Source of the DNA: an uncultured Bacteroidales bacterium
GTDB taxonomy: Bacteria; Bacteroidota; Bacteroidia; Bacteroidales; UBA932
Assembly: GCA_905233655.1 (NCBI GenBank)
Contig: CAJOCS010000003.1
Location: 1-64,000, forward strand
Length of the DNA: 64,000 nt
Direction of reading: 5' to 3'
Shown: piece after piece, positions 1 to 8,805 of the stretch
Numbering within the stretch: position 1 is the first letter of the stretch
Layout of the letters: every line of letters starts with the position of its first letter
Notes under the pieces: generated by a model
The model's database searches: none
What the model was told of the DNA's origin: nothing
Seen by the model: only the letters and a program-made list of their open reading frames with translations
Program-made: the position numbers and the translations under genes

Positions 1-171
1 TCCGAGGGCTCGTCCCGAGGACATACTAGCCCGGGAGCCGCAGGGGGTATTTATGGGGGCAGCGCCCCCAACAAACCGGGATGCCCACGTCGCACCATCC
101 CCATTCCTTCGCCTATCCGTCCTCCATGGCGAAGCCCTCCTCCGACGAGAGACCCCGGCAAAAAAGGTGAA

Positions 172-1077
172 CTATAAGCAGATTCCGGCGATGAGGTTGA
201 GGAAGGCGGCGTCGGTGGCGTCGAATGTGGAGAGCTCGGTGCTATCGATGTCCAGAACCGCCGCCACGGAACCATTTCGGAAAATGGGAACGACTATTTC
301 GCTGCGGGAGAGGGCGCTGCAGGCGATGTGACCGGGGAAGGCCTCCACGTCGGGGACTACGATGGTGCGGGCCTCTTTCCAGGCTGTACCGCAGACTCCC
401 CGGCCGAACTTGATCCGGAAGCAGGCCGACGGCCCCTGGAAGGGCCCCAGGACCAGTTCTTCACCCCTGACAATATAAAAACCTGTCCAGAAGAAACCCA
501 TACGCTCATGGATAAGGGCCGCAGTGTTGGCCATTCTGGCCACGGCATCCGGCTCGTCGCCGAGATAGAGGCGAATGTCCTGATACAGTCTCAGATAGCG
601 GAATGCCTTCAGCGGCAGGTGGCAGTAACCCTCGGGATTCTTGTCGAGATAGTCCTGATGATATTCCTCTGCAGGATAGAAACAGCAGAGTGGTCCCAGC
701 TCGGTGACGGGAGCCTGGCCGAGTTCCTTGGCAACGGCGGCGAAGGCGGCTTCGAGGACGGGCCTGTCGGCCTCGTTTTCGTAGAATATGCCTGTGCGGT
801 AGCGGGTGCCTTCATCGTGTCCCTGACGGTTCAGGGAAAACGGGTCGATGATGGCAAAAAACAGCTTGCAAAGCTCTGCAAGGGAGACTCGGCCAGGATT
901 ATAGCGCACGCGGACGGTCTCGGCGAAGCCGGTGGTGTCGGTGTAGACTTCCTGGTATGTGGGATTCTCCGTATTGCCGTTGGCGTAGCCCGGGCAGGCA
1001 TCGGCAACACCGTCGACGCCCTTGAAAAAATGCTCCACGCCCCAGAAACAACCTCCGGCGAAATAAATGGTTTCCAT
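172..1077 (-). CDS. msrA: Fused peptide methionine sulfoxide reductase MsrA + GAF-type free methionine-(R)-sulfoxide reductase (fRMsr)
   Basis: N-terminal METIYFAGGCFWG catalytic motif, then a C-terminal GAF domain with GPFQGPSACF, GRGVCGTAWKEA and GHIACSALSRSEIVVP (the three fRMsr cysteines). Start trimmed from the ORF at 1215 to ATG at 1077, which overlaps the manA stop. Confidence 0.9.
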   Translation of the reverse strand: METIYFAGGCFWGVEHFFKGVDGVADACPGYANGNTENPTYQEVYTDTTGFAETVRVRYNPGRVSLAELCKLFFAIIDPFSLNRQGHDEGTRYRTGIFYENEADRPVLEAAFAAVAKELGQAPVTELGPLCCFYPAEEYHQDYLDKNPEGYCHLPLKAFRYLRLYQDIRLYLGDEPDAVARMANTAALIHERMGFFWTGFYIVRGEELVLGPFQGPSACFRIKFGRGVCGTAWKEARTIVVPDVEAFPGHIACSALSRSEIVVPIFRNGSVAAVLDIDSTELSTFDATDAAFLNLIAGICL

Positions 1078-2042
1078 TACTTTATGCAACTGGTAAGAAG
1101 CTTTAATTCTCCTCCGTCCGGAGCGAACTCCACCTTCCGGGCCGATGCCGGGACAAGCACGGTTTCGCCGCGATGGACGGGGACGTCGTCGATAAAGCCT
1201 TTGCCGTCGAGACACATCACCACCAGGAAGGAATCGAGGCCGCTCAGGTCTTTTGTGAAGGCCCCTGTGAGCTGGAATATGGATGTGGTGAAATACTTGC
1301 AGCTCACCACTTCCACTTCCCGGTCCGGAAGCATCTCATAGTCGGTGCGGTATGTGGGATAGACGGTGTAGTCGATGGCTTTCTTGGCGAGCTCGGTATG
1401 GAGAGCGCGGGGCTTGCCGTCGAGACCAACGCGGCCGTAGTCGTAGATACGGTAGGTCAAATCCGAAGTCTGCTGTATCTCGGCGATGAAGCAGCCGCTG
1501 CAGATGGCGTGGATTCGGCCGGCAGGAAGGAAGAAAACGTCGCCGGCACGCACCTCGTAGCGGGTGAGCAAATCTGTAATGGAACCGTCCTCGACGCTTG
1601 CCGCATACTCCTCGGGAGTAATGGATTTTTTGAGTCCGGTCAAAAGGGCTGCGCCGGGGTCGGCGGCAACTACGTACCACATTTCCGTCTTTCCATTCTG
1701 GCCGGGATGCTCGCGGGCGGCCATTTCGTCGCCCGGATGCACCTGGATGGAAAGGTCGGTGAGGGCGTCGATGAACTTTATGAGCAGCGGGAACTCGTCG
1801 CCGGTATTGGCATATACCTTATTCCCCACCAACTCCCCTTTGTACTCCTTTACCAGGGAATCGATTCCGCGCCCTTTGAGCGGGCCGTTGGAAACGATGG
1901 ATTCGTCGCCTTTGTAGGCCGAGAGTTCCCAGCTTTCGCCAATCTTGTGAATGTCGGTTTCTATGCCCTTGTACGGAGCTATCTTTTCACCTCCCCAGAC
2001 TTTTTCCTTGAGGATAGGTTCGAATTTTAGCGGATACAGCAT
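1077..2042 (-). CDS. manA: Class I mannose-6-phosphate isomerase, Bacteroidetes type
   Basis: MLYPLKFEPILKEKVWGG..., IQVHPGDEMA, GKTEMWYVVAADPGA, FFLPAGRIHAICSGC; start trimmed to MLYPLKF. Confidence 0.9.
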   Translation of the reverse strand: MLYPLKFEPILKEKVWGGEKIAPYKGIETDIHKIGESWELSAYKGDESIVSNGPLKGRGIDSLVKEYKGELVGNKVYANTGDEFPLLIKFIDALTDLSIQVHPGDEMAAREHPGQNGKTEMWYVVAADPGAALLTGLKKSITPEEYAASVEDGSITDLLTRYEVRAGDVFFLPAGRIHAICSGCFIAEIQQTSDLTYRIYDYGRVGLDGKPRALHTELAKKAIDYTVYPTYRTDYEMLPDREVEVVSCKYFTTSIFQLTGAFTKDLSGLDSFLVVMCLDGKGFIDDVPVHRGETVLVPASARKVEFAPDGGELKLLTSCIK

Positions 2043-2049
2043 TGCAGTA

Positions 2050-4266
2050 TTATTTTCCCATTGTGAATTCAAGTGTGCCGCCGGCCACCACGTCGTGCCA
2101 GTCGATGTAAGGCAGCTCGTACGGCTCCCCGTTGAGCTTCACGCTCTTGATGTAAGGATGCGACGGGCTCAGGCCCTTTGTGGTGATGGTGAATTCGCCT
2201 CCAGCTACCTTCACCACAGCCTTTTTCCACAGGGGAGCGCCGAACCAGAGACGGGTGGAGGCGGGCTCGACCTGGTAGAAACCAAGAGTAGACATCACAT
2301 ACCAGGCGCTCATCTGCCCCACATCCTCGTTGCCGGCAAGACCTTTGACGCTGTTGGAATACATCTCGTCGTAGACCTGGCGAAGACGTTCGGCAGCCTT
2401 TCTGGACTCACCCAGCATGGAATAGAGGTAAATGGTGTGGTGCCCCGGCTCATTGCCGTGGGCATACTGGCCGATGAGGCCGGAGATATCAGGGCTGGCG
2501 TTTTCGCCCTCGATATGGTCGGGAGCGATGAAAAGGCTGTCGAGCTTTGCCAAACAGGCTTCCCTGGAACCGAAGAGCTCCACGAGCCCGTCCACGTCCT
2601 GGGGGACCAGCCACAGATACTGCCAGCCGGTACCTTCGCAGTAGTCGGAAGTCTCATGACGGGAGTAGATGGGGTTGAAAGGCTCGGTGAAACTGCCGTC
2701 GGTCTTTCGACCGCGGAAGAAGCGGAGCTCAGGGTCCCAGAAATGGCGGTAGGAGTGGCTCCATTCGCGGAATTCGGCTTCATAGTCGGGAAAACCGAGG
2801 TAGGCGGCGGCATTTGCGAGGGCACCGTCGGCAATGGCATATTCCATGTCGTTGGCAACGCTCTCGCGGTAGAGGTCGGCGGGAATGTAGCCCCACTGGC
2901 GGCGAAGGTCAAGGCCGCGGTCGCTCTGCTCCGAGGTGATAACCATAGCCATCAGGAGCTCTTCCTGGTTGATTCCGGCGGTGTAGCCCTTTACGATATT
3001 GTCGGCAAAGGCGATGGTGCCGGGATTGCCCACCATGCAGTCGGTCTCGTTACCCATCAGGTGCCACACCGGGAGGTCTCCCTGGTCCTCGAAGATATGG
3101 TAGAAGGTGGCGGTGATGTCGTCGCACTTTTCCGGATGGATTATGGTCATAAGGGGCATTGCGGCCCTGTAGGTGTCCCAGAGGGAGAATGTGGTGTAGT
3201 TCTGGAAGTCTCCCCTGCAAACCACATCGTCTGAGCCGCGGTATGTGCCGTCGACGTCGCTGTACACCGAAGGGGCGATCATCGTGTGATAGAGGGCCGT
3301 GTAGAAGACAGTCCTGCGGTCCGGATCCTTTTCGCTGATGTCTATCTTGCCGAGTTCATTGTTCCAAGCCTCGCGGGCGGCGGCCCGGGTGGCGTCGAAA
3401 TCCCAGCCGGGAAGTTCGGCGGCCATGTTCTCCTTAGCGCCTTCAATGGAAACCGGCGACAGTGCTACCTTCACCAGAAGCTGCTCTCCGGCATCCGTAT
3501 GGCCAACTTTGTAGTATCCGTAAACGGGCTTGCGCGAAACGCTGCGCTCGCTGTCGTTATGGATGTTTTCCATGGCGTAGAACTGCTCCGAAGGGCGGGA
3601 GAATTCAGCCCAGAAGAATATTTTCTGATTCTTTGCCCAGCCGGTGGAATAACGGTAACCGCCGATGGCCTTCACGTGCCCCTCGTCGTTGCGGACTATC
3701 TGGAATCCGGCGTCGGTAACGTCGTCCCAGCAGCCGCCGTTCTCAAGGTCGAAAACCAGAATGGCGTCTTCCGAGGCAGGAAAAGTATAGCGGTGAAAAC
3801 CCACCCGTGCAGTAGCCGTGAGCTCGGCCCTGATTCCGAAACGGGTGAGCGGAACGCTGTAATAACCCGGTTCGCAGATTTCCTGCGTACGGTCGGCATA
3901 GCTCCAGGCGGCCCTTCCGGGCTCATCCTCGCTTCCGCGTTCCGGCATGGTGGGGCCGATAACGGGCATTACCGTTACGTCGAAGAGGTCACCTATGCCT
4001 GTGCCCGAAAGATGGGTATGGCTGAAGCCTATGACGGTGGAATCCGAGGCGTGGTAGCCGGAGCACCAGTCCCATTCCTGAGGGATGCTGGTGGGGCCCA
4101 GCTGAACAAGGCCGAAAGGCACATTCGCGCCCACGAACACGTGGCCGTGGCCGCCGGAGCCAATCCTGAGATTCACCCATGATGCATAATCTTTGTCTGT
4201 ACTTGTTCCGCAGGCTGCGGCGAGGACGGCCGCGGCGGAGAGAATAAGGTAGCGGAAGCGTTTCAT
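2050..4266 (-). CDS. GH92 family alpha-mannosidase (lipoprotein)
   Basis: VNLRIGSGGHGHVFVGANVPFGLVQLGP, WDTYRAAMPLMTIIHPE, GNEPGHHTIYLY, GNEDVGQMSAWYVMSTLGFYQVEP; lipobox AAAC. Start moved to MKRFRYL. Confidence 0.95.
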   Translation of the reverse strand: MKRFRYLILSAAAVLAAACGTSTDKDYASWVNLRIGSGGHGHVFVGANVPFGLVQLGPTSIPQEWDWCSGYHASDSTVIGFSHTHLSGTGIGDLFDVTVMPVIGPTMPERGSEDEPGRAAWSYADRTQEICEPGYYSVPLTRFGIRAELTATARVGFHRYTFPASEDAILVFDLENGGCWDDVTDAGFQIVRNDEGHVKAIGGYRYSTGWAKNQKIFFWAEFSRPSEQFYAMENIHNDSERSVSRKPVYGYYKVGHTDAGEQLLVKVALSPVSIEGAKENMAAELPGWDFDATRAAAREAWNNELGKIDISEKDPDRRTVFYTALYHTMIAPSVYSDVDGTYRGSDDVVCRGDFQNYTTFSLWDTYRAAMPLMTIIHPEKCDDITATFYHIFEDQGDLPVWHLMGNETDCMVGNPGTIAFADNIVKGYTAGINQEELLMAMVITSEQSDRGLDLRRQWGYIPADLYRESVANDMEYAIADGALANAAAYLGFPDYEAEFREWSHSYRHFWDPELRFFRGRKTDGSFTEPFNPIYSRHETSDYCEGTGWQYLWLVPQDVDGLVELFGSREACLAKLDSLFIAPDHIEGENASPDISGLIGQYAHGNEPGHHTIYLYSMLGESRKAAERLRQVYDEMYSNSVKGLAGNEDVGQMSAWYVMSTLGFYQVEPASTRLWFGAPLWKKAVVKVAGGEFTITTKGLSPSHPYIKSVKLNGEPYELPYIDWHDVVAGGTLEFTMGK

Positions 4267-4319
4267 TGCGCAGGTTTTATATTTATGTAAAGATAGCGTT
4301 TTTTTCGTATATTTGAGGA

Positions 4320-6533
4320 ATGAAAGCAAAAATCCTTCTGCTGGCTACCCTGATTCTCACCTTGTTCTCGTGCAAGCGTGAAAGCGGGCCGGAACCCGTG
4401 GATTACGTCAATCCCCTCGTGGGCACTCTCTCCACATACAATCTCTCGACCGGGAACACCTACCCCGCAGTGGCCGTGCCCTGGGGCATGCACTTCTGGA
4501 CTCCCCAGACCGGGGCCGACGGCGACGGATGGACATACCGCTACGACGCCACCCACATCCGCGGATTCAAGCAGACACACCAGCCCTCCCCCTGGATAAA
4601 CGACTACGGCGCTTTCAGCATAATGCCCGTCACCGGGGAGCCGGAGGCCGATGAAAACCGGCGCGCCAGCTGGTTCTCGCACAAGGCCGAAAAAGCCACC
4701 CCGTACTATTACAGCGTGTATCTGGCCGACCATGACGTCTCCCTGGAAATGACGCCTTCCTCCCATGCGGCGGCCTTCCGCATAAGTTATCCCGCCGGCA
4801 CGAGGGCCTTCCTTGCGGTGGATTCCTATGGCGGCAGCGCCACCCTCACAGACGTCAATACCGTCTGCGGCTGGAGCAGCCAGAACCACGGAGGCGTGGC
4901 CGAAGGTTTCCGCAATTTCTTTGTACTTAACTCGGACATTGCTTTCACCGAAATCTCGTCGGAAGGCGGAACGCTTCTGCTGGAGCTTCCAGAGGGGCAG
5001 ACGGCGAACATAAGCATAGCATCGTCCTTCATTTCGCCCGAACAGGCCCTTCAGAACCTCGAAGAAGTGAGCGGAGGATTCGACGCCGCCTGCGCAGCCG
5101 CACGGGCGGAATGGAACCGCATTCTCGGCCGCTTCGAAATCGAGGATAGCAATCTTGACCACCTCCGCACCTTCTACTCCTGCCTCTACCGCAGCGTACT
5201 CTTCCCCCGGGACCTTTCCGAAGTTGGGGCCGACGGCATTCGCCGCCATTACAGCCCGCACACGGGAACGGTGGAAGAGGGTTATCTCTTCTCCGATACC
5301 GGCTTCTGGGACACCTTCCGCAGCCTCTTTCCTCTTCTGAACCTGGTGTATCCGGAAGTGTCGGCAAGAATCCAGGAGGGCCTGGTGAACCACTGGAAAG
5401 AAAGCGGTTTCCTGCCAGAATGGGGCTCTCCCGGGCACCGTGGATGCATGGTGGGAAACAACAGCGCCTCGGTTGTGGCCGACGCATGGCTTAGCGGCAT
5501 CCGCGGCTACGACATCGACGCCCTCTGGGAGGCGGTCACTCACGGAGCGCACAGCGTGCACCCCACGGTTTCCTCCACCGGGCGGCTTGGCTGGCAGGAA
5601 TATGATTCACTGGGATATGTACCCTGCGACGCGGGCATAAACGAAAGTGCGGCGAGAACGCTCGAATATGCCTACGACGACTGGTGCATCCTCCGGCTCG
5701 GAGAAGCCCTCGGAAAAGATGAAAACGAGCTTGCACCATACCGCAGGGCTGCTCTAAATTACCGGAATCTCTTCGACCCCGAATACCGTCTTATGAACGG
5801 CAGGGCTGCCGACGGCAGTTTCCGCCGCCCCTTCTCTCCGCTTAAGTGGGGCGGGGATTTCACCGAGGGCAATTCCCTCCATTACAGCTGGAGCGTATTC
5901 CACGATGTCGCCGGTCTTGCCGAACTTATGGGCGGAGACGAAGCCATGGAGGCGGCGCTCGACAGCGTCTTTCTCATGCCTCCCCGCTACGATGATTCAT
6001 ACTATGGCTTCCCCATCCACGAAATTGTGGAAATGACCGTTATGGGCATGGGAAACTACGCCCACGGCAACCAGCCCATACAGCACATGCTCTATCTCTA
6101 CGACTGGTGCGGCAAGCCGTGGAAAGCCCAGGCCCGAATTCGTGAGGTGATGGAGAAATTCTACACCCCCTGGGCCGACGGCTACTGCGGCGACGAAGAC
6201 AACGGCCAGACGTCGGCCTGGTATGTTTTCTCGGGCATGGGCTTCTATCCTGTGTGCCCGGGAAGCGGGGAATACGCCCTGGGGACGCCTCTGTTCCGGA
6301 AACTTACGGTCCATCTTCCAGGAGGGGACCTGCGCATCGAGGCTCCGGCGAACAGCCGGGACAATTGCTATGTGGGCACTCTCCGCCTGAACGGACGGGA
6401 ATGGGGCCACAACTTCCTGCGTCAGGAAGATATCCTTAATGGCGCCTCGCTGCGCTTCGACATGGTTTCCGCGCCTAATAAAGGCAGGGGAAGCGAAGAA
6501 CAAGACAAACCATATTCATTCTCAAGGCCATGA
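4320..6533 (+). CDS. GH92 family alpha-mannosidase (lipoprotein)
   Basis: VDYVNPLVGTLSTYNLSTGNTYPAVAVPWGMHFWTPQT, WDTFRSLFPLLNLVYPE, GDEDNGQTSAWYVFSGMGFYPVCPGS; lipobox LFSC. Confidence 0.95.
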   Translation: MKAKILLLATLILTLFSCKRESGPEPVDYVNPLVGTLSTYNLSTGNTYPAVAVPWGMHFWTPQTGADGDGWTYRYDATHIRGFKQTHQPSPWINDYGAFSIMPVTGEPEADENRRASWFSHKAEKATPYYYSVYLADHDVSLEMTPSSHAAAFRISYPAGTRAFLAVDSYGGSATLTDVNTVCGWSSQNHGGVAEGFRNFFVLNSDIAFTEISSEGGTLLLELPEGQTANISIASSFISPEQALQNLEEVSGGFDAACAAARAEWNRILGRFEIEDSNLDHLRTFYSCLYRSVLFPRDLSEVGADGIRRHYSPHTGTVEEGYLFSDTGFWDTFRSLFPLLNLVYPEVSARIQEGLVNHWKESGFLPEWGSPGHRGCMVGNNSASVVADAWLSGIRGYDIDALWEAVTHGAHSVHPTVSSTGRLGWQEYDSLGYVPCDAGINESAARTLEYAYDDWCILRLGEALGKDENELAPYRRAALNYRNLFDPEYRLMNGRAADGSFRRPFSPLKWGGDFTEGNSLHYSWSVFHDVAGLAELMGGDEAMEAALDSVFLMPPRYDDSYYGFPIHEIVEMTVMGMGNYAHGNQPIQHMLYLYDWCGKPWKAQARIREVMEKFYTPWADGYCGDEDNGQTSAWYVFSGMGFYPVCPGSGEYALGTPLFRKLTVHLPGGDLRIEAPANSRDNCYVGTLRLNGREWGHNFLRQEDILNGASLRFDMVSAPNKGRGSEEQDKPYSFSRP

Positions 6534-7933
6534 AAAGACTTCTGACCGCTATTTGCGCCACTGTGGCGTTGTATTCAAGCCTTCAGGGGCAGACCTACCG
6601 CAGCCAGCGTCCGTACCCGATGGAACGGGTTTTCTACTCCGAGTACGTAGAAAGCACCATCTCGCAGGTGTGCGCACAGCTTATGAATCCCAAGCTCCGC
6701 TGGATGTTCACGAACTGCTACCCGAACACCCTCGACACCACGGTCAACTACAATGAATTCGAAGGTGTTACTTTCGTCTATACCGGCGACATCCACGCCA
6801 TGTGGCTCAGGGACTCCGCCTGCCAGGTCTGGCCATACCTGATTATGTGCGAGGGGGATCCACAGGTGAGCGACATGATTGCGGGAGTGCTGCGCCAGCA
6901 GTTCCGCTTCATAAACACGGACCGTTATGCCAACGCCTTCAACCCCTACGACAGCGGCTATGGCTGGAGCAGCGACAATACCGGCGTGCAGCAGAGTCCG
7001 GACGTATATGAGCGCAAATGGGAAGTGGACTCCCACTGCCATGTCCTGAGGCTTGCCTACGGCTACTGGCAGACCACGGGAAAGACGGAAGTGTTTGACA
7101 GCGAATGGATTCAAGCCATTGAAAATATACTTCTCACCTTCACCGAGCAGCAGCGCAAAGACGGCGACGGCCCCTATTATTTCCTTCGAAACACAGACCG
7201 TCAGCTGGACACCAAGGCTCGCTGCGGCTATGGCAATCCGGTGAATCCCGTGGGGCTCATCGCATCGGCCTTCCGCCCGTCCGACGACGCCACCCAGTTT
7301 GAATTCCTTGTCCCGTCGAACATATTCGCGGTTGACGTGCTCCGGAAGGCCGCCGAAATCCTCACCACCGTTAATCACCGCAACGACCTCGCCGCCCGCT
7401 GCAACAGCCTTGCGAGCGAAGTTGCGGCGGCCCTGCGCCAGTATGCAGTGGTGAGCCATCCCTCCTTCGGCCCCATTTACGCTTATGAAGTGGACGGCTT
7501 CGGCAACTGCTATCTGATGGACGATGCCAATGTGCCTTCGCTCCTCTCTCTCGCCTACCTTATTCCCAACATGGCCGACGACCCCGTATACAAGAACACA
7601 AGGCGCTTCGTGTGGTCCGATTCCAATCCTTATTTCTGGAGAGGGACGGCCGCGGAAGGCATTGGAGGGCCGCATATCGGCACCGAGAACATCTGGCCCA
7701 TGAGCATTATGATGAAGGCGTTCACCGCCACCGACGACGCCGAAATCAAATGGTGCATCCAGACTCTCATGGACACCGACGCCGGGAAGGGCTTCATCCA
7801 CGAGAGTTTCAACCGCAACGACGCCTCCGACTATACCCGCGACTGGTTCGCATGGCAGAATTCCCTCTTCGGGGAACTTATCCTCAAACTCATTGCCGAC
7901 GGAAAACTTGAACTTCTAAACAGCATACGATGA
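6530..7933 (+). CDS. GH125 family exo-alpha-1,6-mannosidase
   Basis: FEGVTFVYTGDIHAMWLRDSACQVWPYL, GYGWSSDNTG, YERKWEVDSHCHVLRLAYGYW, MDDANVPSLLSLAYL; ATGA overlap with the upstream GH92. Confidence 0.93.
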   Translation: MKRLLTAICATVALYSSLQGQTYRSQRPYPMERVFYSEYVESTISQVCAQLMNPKLRWMFTNCYPNTLDTTVNYNEFEGVTFVYTGDIHAMWLRDSACQVWPYLIMCEGDPQVSDMIAGVLRQQFRFINTDRYANAFNPYDSGYGWSSDNTGVQQSPDVYERKWEVDSHCHVLRLAYGYWQTTGKTEVFDSEWIQAIENILLTFTEQQRKDGDGPYYFLRNTDRQLDTKARCGYGNPVNPVGLIASAFRPSDDATQFEFLVPSNIFAVDVLRKAAEILTTVNHRNDLAARCNSLASEVAAALRQYAVVSHPSFGPIYAYEVDGFGNCYLMDDANVPSLLSLAYLIPNMADDPVYKNTRRFVWSDSNPYFWRGTAAEGIGGPHIGTENIWPMSIMMKAFTATDDAEIKWCIQTLMDTDAGKGFIHESFNRNDASDYTRDWFAWQNSLFGELILKLIADGKLELLNSIR

Positions 7934-8805
7934 AACGTCTTCTCTTTGTTTTAGCCCTTGCTGCTACCCTCTGCGCCTGCTCAGAGAAAGACAACAGCCT
8001 GAAAATAGGGACATACAATATCCGTCTTATCAATAGCGGCGACCGTTCCGCCGGAAACGGATGGGAACAGCGCAGCCCATATCTCCTGGCCCTGCTCCGC
8101 TATGAGGCGCCGGATATATTCGGAGCTCAGGAAGTCCGTCCCGAACAGATTCCGGACATGACCGAAGCTCTCCCGGAATACGACTGGGTGGGCGTGGGAC
8201 GCGACGACGGTGCGGATAAAGGCGAATTCGTTCCCGTGTTCTGGCTTCGCGAACGCTTCGAAGCGCTCGACAAAGGCTGGTTCTGGCTAAGCGAAACTCC
8301 AGACGTTCCAGGAAAGGGCTGGGACGCCGCCTGCAACAGGGTATGTACCTGGGTGCACCTGAAAGACAGGAAATCCGGGAAAAAGATCTGGTTTTTCAAT
8401 CTTCACATGGACCACGTGGGCGTTGTGGCAAGGGAAGAAAGCGCGAAACTAATTGTGAGCAAAATAGAGCAGATGTGCCATGACGACGAGGTGGTTTTCG
8501 TCACCGGCGACTACAATGTCGACCAGAACGACAGCATCTTCAACATCTTTGAAGAGTCTTCCGTCCTGACCGATTCTTATGCCAAGGCAGCCGACCGTTT
8601 CATTCCCAACGGCACTTACAATGCCTTTGACGTAGGGAGATACACCGAGCTCAGGATAGACCATATTTTCGTCTCTCCTGCAGTGGACGTGGAGTTTTTC
8701 GCGGTCAGGACCGACATGTACTGGAGTGAGAATGAAGACGGGAGCTTCACTCCCAGAACGCCTTCAGACCACTATCCGGTGTTCATCAAGGCCAGGCTGG
8801 ACTAA
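7930..8805 (+). CDS. Endonuclease/exonuclease/phosphatase (EEP) family lipoprotein
   Basis: LKIGTYNIRLINSGD, FGAQEVRPEQI, FVTGDYNVDQND, RIDHIFVSP, PSDHYPVFI; lipobox LCAC; ATGA overlap with GH125. Confidence 0.9.
   Translation: MKRLLFVLALAATLCACSEKDNSLKIGTYNIRLINSGDRSAGNGWEQRSPYLLALLRYEAPDIFGAQEVRPEQIPDMTEALPEYDWVGVGRDDGADKGEFVPVFWLRERFEALDKGWFWLSETPDVPGKGWDAACNRVCTWVHLKDRKSGKKIWFFNLHMDHVGVVAREESAKLIVSKIEQMCHDDEVVFVTGDYNVDQNDSIFNIFEESSVLTDSYAKAADRFIPNGTYNAFDVGRYTELRIDHIFVSPAVDVEFFAVRTDMYWSENEDGSFTPRTPSDHYPVFIKARLD

Noticed and set aside
1951-3234. 427-aa plus-strand ORF opposite GH92, plus similar long antisense ORFs (19544-21259, 20976-22643, 39290-40483)
   Set aside because: All lie entirely antisense to clear genes and contain no family motifs.
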